Notes: generated by a model not told the origin, from the letters alone. Counted from the stretch's first letter, positions 1-8,250 are shown. The stretch is DNA of 64,000 nucleotides from Streptomyces sp. NBC_00775 (GCF_036347135.1 NZ_CP108938.1:8246001-8310000), one strand, 5' to 3'. Program-made: numbers and translations.

Positions 1-677
1 AGGCGATAGTGCGCCGCGCCCAGGAGGTCGGCGCCCTGGTCCTGATCGACGCCTCGCAGGCCGCGCCGCACATGCCGATGGACGTCCAGGCCCTCCAGGC
101 CGACTTCGTGGCCTTCACCGGCCACAAGATGTGCGGTCCGACGGGCATCGGCGTCCTCTGGGGCCGCCAGGAGCTGCTCGAGGACCTGCCGCCGTTCCTC
201 GGCGGCGGCGAGATGATCGAGACCGTGTCGATGCACTCGTCGACGTACGCCCCGGCACCGCACAAGTTCGAGGCCGGCACCCCGCCGATCGCGCAGGCGG
301 TCGGTCTCGGCGCGGCGATCGACTATCTGACCTCGATCGGCATGGACAAGATCCTCGCCCACGAGCACGCGCTCACCGAGTACGCGGTGAAGCGGCTCCT
401 GGAGGTCCCGGACCTGCGGATCATCGGCCCGACCACGGCCGAGGACCGCGGCGCGGCGATCTCGTTCACGCTGGGTGACATCCACCCGCACGACGTGGGC
501 CAGGTCCTGGACGAGCAGGGCATCGCGGTCCGGGTCGGCCACCACTGCGCCCGCCCGGTCTGCCTGCGCTACGGAATTCCTGCGACCACGCGAGCGTCGT
601 TCTATCTGTACTCCACGCCGGCCGAGATCGACGCACTGGTCGACGGCTTGGAGCACGTCCGGAATTTCTTCGGCTGA
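1..677 (+). CDS. sufS: SUF cysteine desulfurase, C-terminal part (5' end outside window)
   Basis: PLP-dependent class V desulfurase that removes sulfur from L-cysteine as a protein-bound persulfide for Fe-S cluster assembly in the cytoplasm. About 225 C-terminal residues are present of a protein usually near 415. The reading frame is open from base 3, so the start lies upstream. Visible are the PLP-lysine motif FTGHKMCGP, the following SSTYAPAP-type active-site stretch, and GHHCARPVC, which carries the catalytic cysteine. The next gene, SufU, begins 14 nt after the stop, as in actinobacterial suf operons. SufU is the expected sulfur acceptor for this enzyme. Confidence 0.95.
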   Translation, partial: AIVRRAQEVGALVLIDASQAAPHMPMDVQALQADFVAFTGHKMCGPTGIGVLWGRQELLEDLPPFLGGGEMIETVSMHSSTYAPAPHKFEAGTPPIAQAVGLGAAIDYLTSIGMDKILAHEHALTEYAVKRLLEVPDLRIIGPTTAEDRGAAISFTLGDIHPHDVGQVLDEQGIAVRVGHHCARPVCLRYGIPATTRASFYLYSTPAEIDALVDGLEHVRNFFG

Positions 678-691
678 GGAGCGGCTGAGAC

Positions 692-1156
692 GTGAAGCTT
701 GATTCGATGTACCAGGAAGTCATCCTGGACCACTACAAGCACCCGCACGGGCGGGGCTTGCGGGATGGCGATGCCGAGGTGCACCACGTCAACCCGACGT
801 GCGGCGACGAGATCACGCTGCGCGTGAAGTACGACGGCGAGCGGATCGCGGACATCTCGTACGAGGGCCAGGGCTGCTCCATCAGCCAGGCCTCGGCCTC
901 CGTGCTCAACGAGCTCCTGGTCGGCAAGGACCTGGCCGAGGGGCAGAAGATCCAGGAGACCTTCCTGGAGCTGATGCAGTCCAAGGGCCGGATCGAGCCC
1001 GACGACGCGATGGAGGAGGTGCTGGAGGACGCGGTCGCGTTCGCCGGTGTCTCCAAGTACCCGGCCCGGGTGAAGTGCGCTCTCCTGAGCTGGATGGCGT
1101 GGAAGGACGCGACGGCCCAGGCTCTGGGCGAGAGCGCCGAGAGGAAGACGGCATGA
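692..1156 (+). CDS. sufU: SufU, zinc-dependent sulfur acceptor / IscU-like scaffold
   Basis: 154-residue IscU-fold protein. In Gram-positive bacteria SufU binds zinc and takes persulfide from SufS. The three ligand cysteines are visible in NPTCGDE (N-terminal third), GQGCSISQAS (middle) and VKCALLSWMAW (C-terminal). Length matches the family. The GTG start at 692 is preceded by GAGGAG with suitable spacing. It is in the same operon as sufS upstream, and its stop overlaps the ATG of the DUF59 gene (ATGA), so the two are translationally coupled. Confidence 0.95.
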   Translation: MKLDSMYQEVILDHYKHPHGRGLRDGDAEVHHVNPTCGDEITLRVKYDGERIADISYEGQGCSISQASASVLNELLVGKDLAEGQKIQETFLELMQSKGRIEPDDAMEEVLEDAVAFAGVSKYPARVKCALLSWMAWKDATAQALGESAERKTA

Positions 1157-1491
1157 GCGAGAACGAGACCTTGACGACGAAGCCGGCCTCGGAGGAAGAA
1201 CTCCGCGAGGCGCTGTACGACGTCGTCGACCCCGAACTGGGCATCGACGTCGTCAACCTCGGCCTCATCTACGGCATTCACATCGACGACGCGAACATCG
1301 CGACGATCGACATGACCCTGACGTCCGCGGCCTGCCCGCTCACCGACGTCATCGAGGACCAGGCCAAGTCCGCCACGGACGGCCTTGTCAACGAGCTCCG
1401 CATCAACTGGGTCTGGATGCCGCCGTGGGGTCCGGACAAGATCACGGACGACGGTCGCGAGCAGCTTCGGGCGCTCGGCTTCAACGTCTGA
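1153..1491 (+). CDS. DUF59/MIP18-family metal-sulfur cluster biosynthetic protein
   Basis: 112-residue protein of the PaaD/MIP18 family that closes the SUF operon. The family motif DVVDPELGIDVVNLGLIY is near residues 20-38, followed by a DMTLTSAACPL segment with the single conserved cysteine, and a C-terminal VWMPPWGPDKI motif. Members assist Fe-S cluster maturation or transfer. The exact client in Streptomyces is not evident from sequence. The ATG overlaps the sufU stop by four bases. A strong hairpin follows 17 nt after its stop. Confidence 0.9.
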   Translation: MSENETLTTKPASEEELREALYDVVDPELGIDVVNLGLIYGIHIDDANIATIDMTLTSAACPLTDVIEDQAKSATDGLVNELRINWVWMPPWGPDKITDDGREQLRALGFNV

Positions 1492-1507
1492 GTCCTCTGT
1501 ACTGCCC

Positions 1508-1542
1508 GTGGGGCCCCGGTGCTGTGTGCACCGGGGCCCCAC
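1508..1542. terminator. 15-bp perfect hairpin after the suf operon
   Basis: Perfect 15-bp stem (1508-1522 with 1528-1542) and a 5-nt loop. There is no U-tract, which is normal for Streptomyces. It sits between convergent genes and could act on both strands. Confidence 0.85.
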
Positions 1543-1597
1543 GTCGTCGTCGGCACTCGGTGTGCTTCACGCACTGATCCGGCGGGGGCGCGGCCTT

Positions 1598-1636
1598 CGA
1601 GGGTTTCCGGCTCGTCCGGGGGCCGGTGAACCCTCG
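1598..1636 (-). terminator. Hairpin just downstream of the AbfB-domain gene
   Basis: CGAGGGTT (1598-1605) pairs with AACCCTCG (1629-1636), with an inner CCGGC/GCCGG helix (1607-1611 with 1622-1626). It starts 4 nt beyond the stop of the minus-strand gene at 1641, so it is a plausible terminator for it. Confidence 0.65.
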
Positions 1637-1640
1637 GGGT

Positions 1641-2594
1641 TCAGCCCCAGCCCTTCACCACACGAAACGCCGAGTCCGCGCGATAGAGCGTGCTGTTCTC
1701 GTACGCGTCCAGGCGGAGCTGGAAGTTGCGGTGGCGCAGATAGCGGCCCGGGTAGTTGACCGACTCCAGCATGACGGCGTCGGAGTACGACGACGTCCGG
1801 GGGCAGAAGGTGGCGTCCTTCTCGAAGAGGTCGGAGCCGTCGTCGCGGTCGGCGCGCAGGGAGAAGTTGCGGTGGCGGAGGTAGGTGCCGTCGGTGGTGG
1901 CGAAGGAGTAGCAGGAGGAGTTCGCGAGCCCCTCGACCAGCTTGAAGCTGGCGTCCTGCTTGGTCGTGGCCGAACTGCCCGAACCCACCGGATCGAGCCG
2001 GACGGCGCCGTCGCTCACGTGCCAGTAGCGGTCGGGGTAGTTGACCGACCGGATCGACTTCAGCGAGGAAGCCGGCGTGGAGGAGGGGGACTTGCTGGAC
2101 GAGGCGGGCTTCGACTGTCCGGGGGCGGGCTGGGCGTCGGAACCCTGTCCCGAGGGCTTGGGTGAGGCCGAACCCCGCGAGGCGGTGGCGGAGGGGGAGG
2201 ACTGGGGCGAGGCCAAGGCGTTCTTGCCGGCCGGGGCCAGGGTCGAGCCGCTCGTTCCGGCGGAGGCACCGGGCGGGAACAGGAGGCCGGTGTCGGAGGT
2301 GGTCTCGTTCGCCCGGTTCTGTGATGAGTCGTCAGAACCATTGTCCTGTAGGGAGATTGCGGTCGCCGTGGCGATGAGCACCGCCACGGCCAGCCCGCCG
2401 GCCAGCCAGAGCCGTCGTGTCCCGGGCAGCCGGCCCTCGTCCGTGACTCGCCCGGTCTCCCATGGCGCCGGGGGTTCGGGGGCGAGATCCGTCTGCACGG
2501 GGTAGGGCGTGCCGTGTGGCCTGGGGCGCCAGGGCTCCAGCTCCGTGGAGTGAGCGGGCTGGTCGGGCCCGGGCCCGGGCGTTATTTCTGGCAT
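1641..2594 (-). CDS. Membrane-anchored protein with C-terminal AbfB (arabinose-binding) domain
   Basis: 317 residues from the ATG at 2594, chosen because GGAGGA lies 7-9 nt upstream on the minus strand. The frame stays open further upstream but without a ribosome site. N-terminal 65 residues are Pro-rich and cytoplasmic, followed by one membrane helix (LWLAGGLAVAVLIATATAIS), a long Ser/Ala/Gly linker, and a C-terminal domain of about 135 residues. That domain has the repeated SVNYPxRYxxHRNFxLRxD pattern of AbfB beta-trefoils, the carbohydrate-binding module of arabinofuranosidases. No catalytic domain is present. It probably displays a glycan-binding module outside the membrane; its role is unknown. 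Confidence 0.8.
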   Translation of the reverse strand: MPEITPGPGPDQPAHSTELEPWRPRPHGTPYPVQTDLAPEPPAPWETGRVTDEGRLPGTRRLWLAGGLAVAVLIATATAISLQDNGSDDSSQNRANETTSDTGLLFPPGASAGTSGSTLAPAGKNALASPQSSPSATASRGSASPKPSGQGSDAQPAPGQSKPASSSKSPSSTPASSLKSIRSVNYPDRYWHVSDGAVRLDPVGSGSSATTKQDASFKLVEGLANSSCYSFATTDGTYLRHRNFSLRADRDDGSDLFEKDATFCPRTSSYSDAVMLESVNYPGRYLRHRNFQLRLDAYENSTLYRADSAFRVVKGWG

Positions 2595-2959
2595 GCGCGT
2601 TCCTCCAGCGTCGCCCGTGGCGATCGCGGATTCGTCGGCTGGTCGCGGTAACAAGAGATCTACTGGTCTCAGCACAAGTGGGGGGCGCGGGCGCTCGGAA
2701 CGGCGGCAGCCGTGGAGGCCATGTGCGCGACTGGTGAAACAGTAGTGGACACGGTGACGTCCGAGCAGCCGTTTCCCGCAGTGATCCTCCAGCGATCCCC
2801 GAGTGATATCCCAGTGATGCCTGATCGATTCCTCGGTGATCCATGGGAAGTCCACAGGAACTCGGTGCCGGCCCGGCCCGGCCCGGGGTGCGGCGCGTTC
2901 ACACGGCATTCTCAGCGTGATCCCAGTCCGGCCTCATCGGGTCGCGGCAGCGTGGAACC
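2595..2959. other. Divergent intergenic region, contains an 11-bp iteron array
   Basis: 365 nt between the divergently transcribed AbfB-domain gene and sulfotransferase gene. It holds six 11-bp units at 2781-2846 (separate entry). I see no convincing -35/-10 pair. Confidence 0.5.
2781..2846. repeat. Six 11-bp direct repeats with exact spacing
   Basis: Units begin at 2781, 2792, 2803, 2814, 2825 and 2836. They read GTGATCCTCCA, GCGATCCCCGA, GTGATATCCCA, GTGATGCCTGA, TCGATTCCTCG, GTGATCCATGG, so the core is GYGATNCC. The 11-nt period places all cores on one DNA face, the geometry used by OmpR/PhoB-type response regulators. The core is not the GTTCA of the PHO box. Confidence 0.6.
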
Positions 2960-3964
2960 GTGTCTGACTCCCTGCGCCCCGTCTTCGTTCTCGGCTGTCC
3001 CCGCTCCGGGACCACACTGCTGCAGCTGATGCTGCACGCGCATCCACGGATCGCGCTGCCGCCCGAGACACGGTTCGTGCTGCCCGCCTACGAGGGGCGG
3101 CTGGGCTTCGGTGATCTGAAGGAGCGCGGCAACCGGGCCGGGCTCGCGCAGTGGATCACCGCGCGCAAGGAGACGCGGTTCCATGAGCTCGGGGTGGACC
3201 CCGGGCGCGTGGCCGAGCGGATCACCGAGGGGCCGCCCACGCTCGGGTCGGCGCTGGGGATCGCGCTCCAGGCGTACGCCGAGGAGCACGGGAAGGTCCG
3301 GTGGGGGGACAAGCGGCCCGCGTACGCGCTGCACGTGGCGGAGATCCTGCGGCTCTTCCCCGACGCCCAGTTCATCCATCTCGTACGGGACGGACGGGAC
3401 TGTGTCGCCTCGCTGCTCGGCATGCCCTGGTGGCATCGCGGCTTCCATGAGGCCGTGGCCACCTGGTCGCAGGTCATGGACACCACGCGCAAGTACTCCC
3501 GCAGGCTGGGATCCGGCAGCTGGCACGAACTGCGCTTCGAGGACCTGGTGGCCGACCCCGAGGGACAACTGCGCGGTGTGTGCGGGTTCTTGGGGGAGGA
3601 GTACGTCCCCGAGATGAGCGAGCCGTACCGGGTGGCCGAGGTGGCCGTGCCCGCACGGAAGACCTGGCACCGGCGCACCCACGGCGCGGTGGACACCTCG
3701 AGGGCGGGGAACTGGGCCACTCGGCTGACGCCTGCTCAGATCGCCCTGTGCGACGACGTGTTGGGCGACAGGCTCACCTCGTACGGCTATGAACTGGCCG
3801 GAGCCGTCCGCCCCGACCCCGCCGAACTGCTGCGCTATCGGCGCGTGGAGGTCCTGCGACGGGCCGCCCACGCCAAGCGGCGGATGCTCGACCGCTTGGC
3901 GCGAGTGCGTGAACAGGGTCCCGTGGCCAGCCAGTTGATGACCACGTCCGAGTTCAGGGCCTAG
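2960..3964 (+). CDS. Sulfotransferase-family protein (PAPS-dependent)
   Basis: 334 residues. The 5'-phosphosulfate-binding loop LGCPRSGTTLLQ lies at about residues 11-22, and the 3'-phosphate motif LVRDGRDCVASL near residue 140, both typical of sulfotransferase_3 enzymes that move a sulfuryl group from PAPS to a hydroxyl or amine. There is no signal peptide, so it is cytosolic. Start GTG at 2960; the ribosome site is weak. The acceptor substrate cannot be read from the sequence. No biosynthetic cluster adjoins it; the neighbour is the divergent carbohydrate-binding membrane protein. Confidence 0.85.
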   Translation: MSDSLRPVFVLGCPRSGTTLLQLMLHAHPRIALPPETRFVLPAYEGRLGFGDLKERGNRAGLAQWITARKETRFHELGVDPGRVAERITEGPPTLGSALGIALQAYAEEHGKVRWGDKRPAYALHVAEILRLFPDAQFIHLVRDGRDCVASLLGMPWWHRGFHEAVATWSQVMDTTRKYSRRLGSGSWHELRFEDLVADPEGQLRGVCGFLGEEYVPEMSEPYRVAEVAVPARKTWHRRTHGAVDTSRAGNWATRLTPAQIALCDDVLGDRLTSYGYELAGAVRPDPAELLRYRRVEVLRRAAHAKRRMLDRLARVREQGPVASQLMTTSEFRA

Positions 3965-3995
3965 GGTCTGTCCGGCCGGCCCGCCGGACGGACCC
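3964..3995. terminator. Hairpin between convergent sulfotransferase and nuclease genes
   Basis: 13-bp stem (3964-3976 with 3983-3995, one G-T pair) beginning in the sulfotransferase stop codon. The minus-strand nuclease gene ends 30 nt beyond, so it may serve both. Confidence 0.7.
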
Positions 3996-4024
3996 ACCGG
4001 ACGGACCCTTGGCCCGGCCGTTGA

Positions 4025-5824
4025 CTACGGAGTGATCCGGACGACCTGCGGGTCGTGGTCGCTGGTCTGGTCCGAGAACTCGCTGTTGATGTGGACGATG
4101 TCGTAGTCGTACGACGTGATCGCGGAGCTGACCAGGGTGTGGTCGAGGACCTGCGAGTTGCCGTCGTAGACGTACGTGTACTGCTGCGACGCCGGCAGGG
4201 TGTCCACCAGGTCGGTCAGTACGCCGCCCTCAAGGGTCGTGGCGGTGGTCGAGAACTGGTAGTCGTTCAGGTCGCCGAGGACGATCACCTTCGCCGAGGA
4301 CTGGACCGCGAGGATCGAGTCGACGAAGGAGTTGACGGCCGCGGCCTGCGTGGTGCGCTGGGTCTCCGAGGAGCGGGTCGGGGCCTGGTACTGGCTGTGC
4401 AGCGAGTAGTCGCCGCCCTTGGAGACGAAGTGGTTGGCGATCAGGAAGTACGTCGAGCCGTTGAAGGTGAACTCCGCGGCGAGCGGCTTGCGGCTGGCGT
4501 CCCACGCCGAGTTGGTCGGATCGATCCGGCCGGGCGAGTACTTCAGCTGCGCCGTACCGCTGCTGTTCACCACCGAGTTCGCGGTCGTCGCGGTGCCGCC
4601 GGTGCGTGACGTCAGGCCCACGCGCGCGGTGTTGTAGAGGAAGACCTGGCGGATGTTGCCGCCGGTCTCACCGCCGTCGGCGTCGTTGGTCGGGCTGATC
4701 TGGGTGTACGAGTACGTCGGACCGCCCGCCGTCTTGATCGCGGCGATCAGCGTGGAGAGCGTGGTGCTCGCGTCGACCGTGCCGTCGTCCGTGGCGCCGT
4801 TGTTGTCCTGGACCTCCTCCAGGGCCACGATGTCGGGCGACTTGAGGTTGGTCACGATGCCCGAGGCGAGCGCCGTGAACTTCGAGGCGGCGTCGGTCGG
4901 GTCGAGGTTCTCCACGTTGTACGTCGCCACCGAGAGCTGGCTCGTCGACTGGGCCGTCGTGGTCTCCTTGGCGATACCGCCCGAGGTCAGCGTGCCGAGC
5001 GTGGTGGCCTGGAGGGTGTAGCCGCCGTACGCGATGTAGTCCATGACGCCGGTCGCGCCCGAGAGGGTGTCGCCGACGTTCGCCGTCGGGAAGGTGGACG
5101 ACAGCAGCGTGCTTATCTGGACACGGCCCGAGTTCTGGCTGCTGTACGAGGAGTACAGCGAGCCGCCGCGCGCCGAAGTCACCTGCGAGGGCTTCACGTT
5201 GACCCACAGCTCGCTGTACTCGTCGGTCCGGCCGACCACGGGCGAGCTGCCGACCGAGACGCGCATGCCCTCCAGGGACTCGTAGTAGTCCAGGGCGTAC
5301 GTCGTCGGGGCCAGCGTGTACGAGTTGATGGAGCCGCCGCTGTTGGTGCGCGTGTAGGTGGCGGGGACCGTCGAGTCGCTGATCGTGGTGGCCGAAGGCA
5401 GCGTGTTCCCGGTGGAGTTGGTGGTCCAGGTCGCGCCGGTGATCTCGGTGAGCGACTGGCTGCCGCCGTCCGTGTCGGGGTAGTACTCGGAGACCTTGCC
5501 GGTGACCGTGACGCTGTTGCCGACCGTCGTGCTCGGCGTCGTCGAACCCTTGTAGACGAAGACCGCGTCACTGGTCGCCGCGTTGCCGTCGCCGCTCGCG
5601 CTCTGGATCCAGAAGCCGCGCGAGGAGCCGGTGGAGCGGATCGCGGTGACGATGCCGGTGGTGGTGACCGAGGAGCCGCTGTACGGGGAGACCCGGGTCG
5701 AACCCTGGATGGCGGAGATCGTGACGGTGGCCGCCTGCGCGGTCTGGGGGAGGGCGACGAGCGCCCCCGACGCGATGAGAGCGGCAGCCGTGACGCGGGC
5801 GCCGAGCCTGAGCGTTCTGTCCAT
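4025..5824 (-). CDS. Secreted ExeM/NucH-like endonuclease/exonuclease/phosphatase protein (copy 1)
   Basis: 599 residues. A Sec signal peptide ends near AQTAQAA (about residue 31). Residues 32-290 form the beta-rich N-terminal region seen in extracellular ExeM-type nucleases (STRVSPYSG...GFWIQ). The EEP phosphohydrolase domain follows, with the catalytic signatures TYNVENLDP, VALEEVQDNNGA, IANHF, GDLNDYQ and SDHDPQVV. Family members degrade extracellular DNA or phosphoesters to scavenge phosphate and nucleotides. A close paralogue sits at 22271-24094 with the same motifs, and both share an upstream DNA element about 125 nt before the start. Substrate (DNA, RNA, other phosphodiester) is not decided by sequence. 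Confidence 0.88.
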   Translation of the reverse strand: MDRTLRLGARVTAAALIASGALVALPQTAQAATVTISAIQGSTRVSPYSGSSVTTTGIVTAIRSTGSSRGFWIQSASGDGNAATSDAVFVYKGSTTPSTTVGNSVTVTGKVSEYYPDTDGGSQSLTEITGATWTTNSTGNTLPSATTISDSTVPATYTRTNSGGSINSYTLAPTTYALDYYESLEGMRVSVGSSPVVGRTDEYSELWVNVKPSQVTSARGGSLYSSYSSQNSGRVQISTLLSSTFPTANVGDTLSGATGVMDYIAYGGYTLQATTLGTLTSGGIAKETTTAQSTSQLSVATYNVENLDPTDAASKFTALASGIVTNLKSPDIVALEEVQDNNGATDDGTVDASTTLSTLIAAIKTAGGPTYSYTQISPTNDADGGETGGNIRQVFLYNTARVGLTSRTGGTATTANSVVNSSGTAQLKYSPGRIDPTNSAWDASRKPLAAEFTFNGSTYFLIANHFVSKGGDYSLHSQYQAPTRSSETQRTTQAAAVNSFVDSILAVQSSAKVIVLGDLNDYQFSTTATTLEGGVLTDLVDTLPASQQYTYVYDGNSQVLDHTLVSSAITSYDYDIVHINSEFSDQTSDHDPQVVRITP

Positions 5825-6082
5825 GTGCGTCCCTTCAACGGGCGGAAGAGCGGGGCGAGTTGGTGCATGGACGTGCTGTTGACCGGTCGCGGAGATTTCT
5901 AGGCGCTGGGTGTTACGAGGCGATGTACGGACGGTGTTCTACGCGTGTCGTCTACGCGCGTCAATCGTGTGCGTAGGAATCCGTCGGAAATTTCGGGCGG
6001 GACCGCGGGCGAGGCTGTGACCTGGCTGTTCATCGCCTGTGCCGTTGTGGCGTGTTCGGCCGGTGGCGGTCGCCCGCGCCGC
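5825..6082. other. Nuclease 5' region and spacer
   Basis: About 260 nt. Apart from the repeated TCTACGCG element at 5938-5974, I see no other recognisable feature and no credible small gene. Confidence 0.4.
5938..5974 (-). promoter_or_regulatory. Shared upstream element of nuclease copy 1
   Basis: Plus-strand TCTACGCGTGT (5938-5948) and TCTACGCGCGT (5951-5961) are direct repeats with a 13-nt period. The second continues into CAATCGTGTG. Read on the minus strand it gives TTGACG, a 17-nt spacer and TAGAAC, a fair -35/-10 pair. The same core stands 122 nt before the paralogue (24216-24238), so it is likely a common promoter or regulator site. Confidence 0.55.
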
Positions 6083-6113
6083 GGGGGAGACCGCCGGCCC
6101 GGCCGTCTCCCCT
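6083..6113 (-). terminator. Hairpin after the multi-pass membrane gene
   Basis: GGGGAGAC (6084-6091) pairs with GTCTCCCC (6105-6112), extended by a G-T pair. It lies 7 nt beyond the stop of the minus-strand gene. Confidence 0.65.
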
Positions 6114-6119
6114 ACCGCC

Positions 6120-7223
6120 TCACTCGTGGGCCGAGTCCGGCGTCGCGGGCGGCTGAGGCGGCGCCGAGGCGTGCAGGAGTATGTCCGCGAGCCCCTCCCT
6201 GCGGATGCGCTGGTCGATGTAGAGCAGGGTCGAGATCAGCGGCAGGAACACCATGGTGAACAGCTGGGTGACGAGACCTCCGAGCAGCGAGAGCACCAGG
6301 TAGACGCCCGCGTGCGGCAGGCTCTGCGCCCAGACGTCCGCCGCGTCCGAGGCGGTCGGCGACGAGGGATCGTACGGCTGCGGGGTGGGCATCGCGAACG
6401 TCAGCGGGAGCCGGATCGCGAGCGACAGGATCAGCGTCGTCAGAGAGCCGAGCAGGGTGATGCCGAAGGTGCGCCACCACGCGCCGCGCACCAGCCGCAC
6501 CGAGCGGCGCAACGCCTGCACGGGCCCCGCCGCCTCCAGTACGGCGGCCGCCGGGGCGAAGGAGAACAGCACCCAGAGCCACACGGCCAGCGGCACGGCC
6601 AGCAGCATGAGCAGGAAGAAGACGCCGTACGGCAGATCGCTGTTCAGGACCATGGTCAGGAAGAACGAGACGAACACCGCGGTGAACAGCAGCAGCGGGA
6701 TCATCAGGATCAGGCCGAGCAGCAGCGTCACGCCGAGCACCGACGGGGTGCGCGGCCAGGTCCGCCGCCAGATCTGGCCGAGGGTGACCCGCCGGCCGAG
6801 CACGGCGTCGTGCAGGGTCGCCGAGCACGAGGCCTGGACGAGGGCGCTCGCGGCCGTCAGGCCCACGAGCGCGAAGACCCACACGGCGCCGAAGGCGAGC
6901 AGAACGGGCCGGAAGTCGGCCCAGCGCGGATCACGGGTCGTGTCGTAGAGCGCGTGCAGATGATCGCTCACGGTGGCGTACGCGACGGCCGCCGCGCCCG
7001 CCATCAGCGCGGCCAGCGCGAGGTTGACCAGGACGGCGAACCCGAACAGCGGCTTCGCGTACCGGCGCATCGTCGCGAAGGCGCCGCCGAAGACCGTGTC
7101 CACGCCGAGCGGTGCCAGGGGTATGACACCCGGCTTGGGCGGAGGGGGCGGCGGTGCCCAGCCCCAGCCGCCCGGAGGGCCGCCGTACGGCCCCGATGGT
7201 CCCCACCCCGATGTGTCCGACAT
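6120..7223 (-). CDS. Multi-pass membrane protein, glycerophosphoryl diester phosphodiesterase membrane-domain type
   Basis: 367 residues from the ATG at 7223 (MSDTSGWGPSG). The longer upstream frame is only the antisense of the SMR gene. The N-terminal 40 residues are rich in Gly, Pro and Trp (cytoplasmic tail), then about six hydrophobic segments in an arrangement like the DUF7544/GDPD membrane domain: GVDTVFGGAFATMRRY entry motif, LGQIWRRTWPR loop, and LRRSVRLVRGAWWRTFGI between helices. No catalytic phosphodiesterase domain is attached. Function unknown. It is divergent from the SMR exporter at 7371, so the two share the 147-nt promoter region. Confidence 0.75.
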   Translation of the reverse strand: MSDTSGWGPSGPYGGPPGGWGWAPPPPPPKPGVIPLAPLGVDTVFGGAFATMRRYAKPLFGFAVLVNLALAALMAGAAAVAYATVSDHLHALYDTTRDPRWADFRPVLLAFGAVWVFALVGLTAASALVQASCSATLHDAVLGRRVTLGQIWRRTWPRTPSVLGVTLLLGLILMIPLLLFTAVFVSFFLTMVLNSDLPYGVFFLLMLLAVPLAVWLWVLFSFAPAAAVLEAAGPVQALRRSVRLVRGAWWRTFGITLLGSLTTLILSLAIRLPLTFAMPTPQPYDPSSPTASDAADVWAQSLPHAGVYLVLSLLGGLVTQLFTMVFLPLISTLLYIDQRIRREGLADILLHASAPPQPPATPDSAHE

Positions 7224-7332
7224 CGCTCTTGCGCTCCGATGCTCCGGGAGTCCGGTGACTCCAGCCCCCACTGTGATCGCGAACGATATCGGGTGCGTCG
7301 GGTGGTGCCTACGGGGGTTGTGGGGCGACTTT

Positions 7333-7370
7333 GTGTACGGGTGTACGTATCGATGTGTACACTCGTACGC
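7333..7370. promoter_or_regulatory. 38-bp palindromic operator overlapping the SMR promoter
   Basis: The two halves are symmetric about ATCGAT (centre between 7351 and 7352). Fifteen of 19 base pairs match. GTGTAC cores occur at 7333, 7341 and 7355, and the palindrome ends at the base before the SMR start codon. TACACT (7358-7363) is a good -10 hexamer placing the transcript start at the ATG. No Shine-Dalgarno sequence is visible, so a leaderless mRNA is likely. The TetR encoded downstream is the obvious ligand. Confidence 0.7.
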
Positions 7371-7691
7371 ATGGGATATGTGCTGCTCGCCGGAGCCATC
7401 GCCGCCGAAGTGGGCGCCACCACCGCCATGAAGTACAGCGAGGGCTTCAGCAAGCTGTGGCCGTCGCTGGTGACCTGCCTCGGATACGTCATCGCGTTCG
7501 CGCTGCTCGCCCAGACCCTGAAGACCGTCTCGGTCGGCACGGCCTACGCGATCTGGGCCGGCGTCGGCACCGCCGTCATCGCCGCGATCGGCATGATGTT
7601 CCTCGGGGAGGGGCTCAACGCGGCCAAGGTCGCCGGGATCGCGCTGATCATCGGCGGGGTCGTGCTGCTGAACCTGGGCGGGGCGCACTGA
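7371..7691 (+). CDS. Small multidrug resistance (SMR) family exporter
   Basis: 106 residues, four hydrophobic helices. Glu13 in AIAAEVGATTAMKYSEGF matches the essential membrane glutamate of EmrE, and GTAYAIWAGVGT is the SMR signature of helix 3. These proton-coupled dimers export quaternary ammonium or guanidinium compounds across the inner membrane. The start is taken at 7371 because the family begins at this point and the operator ends at 7370. The TetR gene starts within its stop codon, so exporter and repressor form an autoregulated pair. Confidence 0.92.
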   Translation: MGYVLLAGAIAAEVGATTAMKYSEGFSKLWPSLVTCLGYVIAFALLAQTLKTVSVGTAYAIWAGVGTAVIAAIGMMFLGEGLNAAKVAGIALIIGGVVLLNLGGAH

Positions 7692-8227
7692 TGGCGCGCC
7701 GGTACGACCCCGAGCGGCGGCAGCGGATCATCGACGCGGCGATCCGTGTCGTGGGCGCGAAGGGCCTCGCCGGGCTGAGCCATCGCTCCGTCGCCGCCGA
7801 GGCCGATGTGCCGCTCGGCTCCACCACGTACCACTTCAAGACCCTCGACGAACTCATGGTCGCCGCACTGCGTCAGGCCAACGAGGGATTCGCCAAGGTG
7901 ATCGCCGCGCGCGGCGGCCTGGAGGATCCGCGGACCGACCTGGCCCAGGAGCTGGCCGGGTGGATGGGGGAGTGGCTCGCGGGCGACCGGACGGGGGTCG
8001 AGCTGGAGTACGAGCTGTATCTGGCGGCGCTGCGGCGGCCGGCGCTGCGGCCCGTGGCCGACCAGTGGGCCCGGGATCTCGCCGAGCAGCTGTCCCGCCG
8101 CACGGACCCGCTCACCGCGCGGGCGCTGGTCGCGCTGATGGACGGGATCTGTCTGCAGGTGCTGCTGACGGACGTTTCCTACGACGAGGAGTACGCGCGG
8201 GAGGCGCTGTCCCGGCTGATCGTCTGA
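7691..8227 (+). CDS. TetR-family repressor of the SMR exporter
   Basis: 178 residues. The N-terminal helix-turn-helix spans about residues 9-55 (RRQRIIDAAIRVVGAKGLAGLSHRSVAAEAD...STTYHF), with an all-helical ligand domain after it. The ATG shares its A with the TGA of the SMR gene. The 38-bp palindrome at 7333-7370 is a strong candidate binding site, giving repression of both genes until a cationic drug or metabolite binds. The ligand is not known. Confidence 0.9.
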   Translation: MARRYDPERRQRIIDAAIRVVGAKGLAGLSHRSVAAEADVPLGSTTYHFKTLDELMVAALRQANEGFAKVIAARGGLEDPRTDLAQELAGWMGEWLAGDRTGVELEYELYLAALRRPALRPVADQWARDLAEQLSRRTDPLTARALVALMDGICLQVLLTDVSYDEEYAREALSRLIV

Positions 8228-8234
8228 GACGTAC

Positions 8235-8250
8235 GGCGGGTTCGCCCGCC
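8235..8250 (+). terminator. TTCG tetraloop hairpin after the tetR gene
   Basis: GGCGGG (8235-8240), TTCG loop, CCCGCC (8245-8250), seven nt after the stop. Short but very stable. Confidence 0.6.

Noticed and set aside
6039..7691. Long plus-strand reading frame ending in the SMR gene
   Set aside because: The first 440 residues are antisense to the membrane protein gene, with Arg/Gln-rich nonsense; only the last 106 residues (from 7371) are real.
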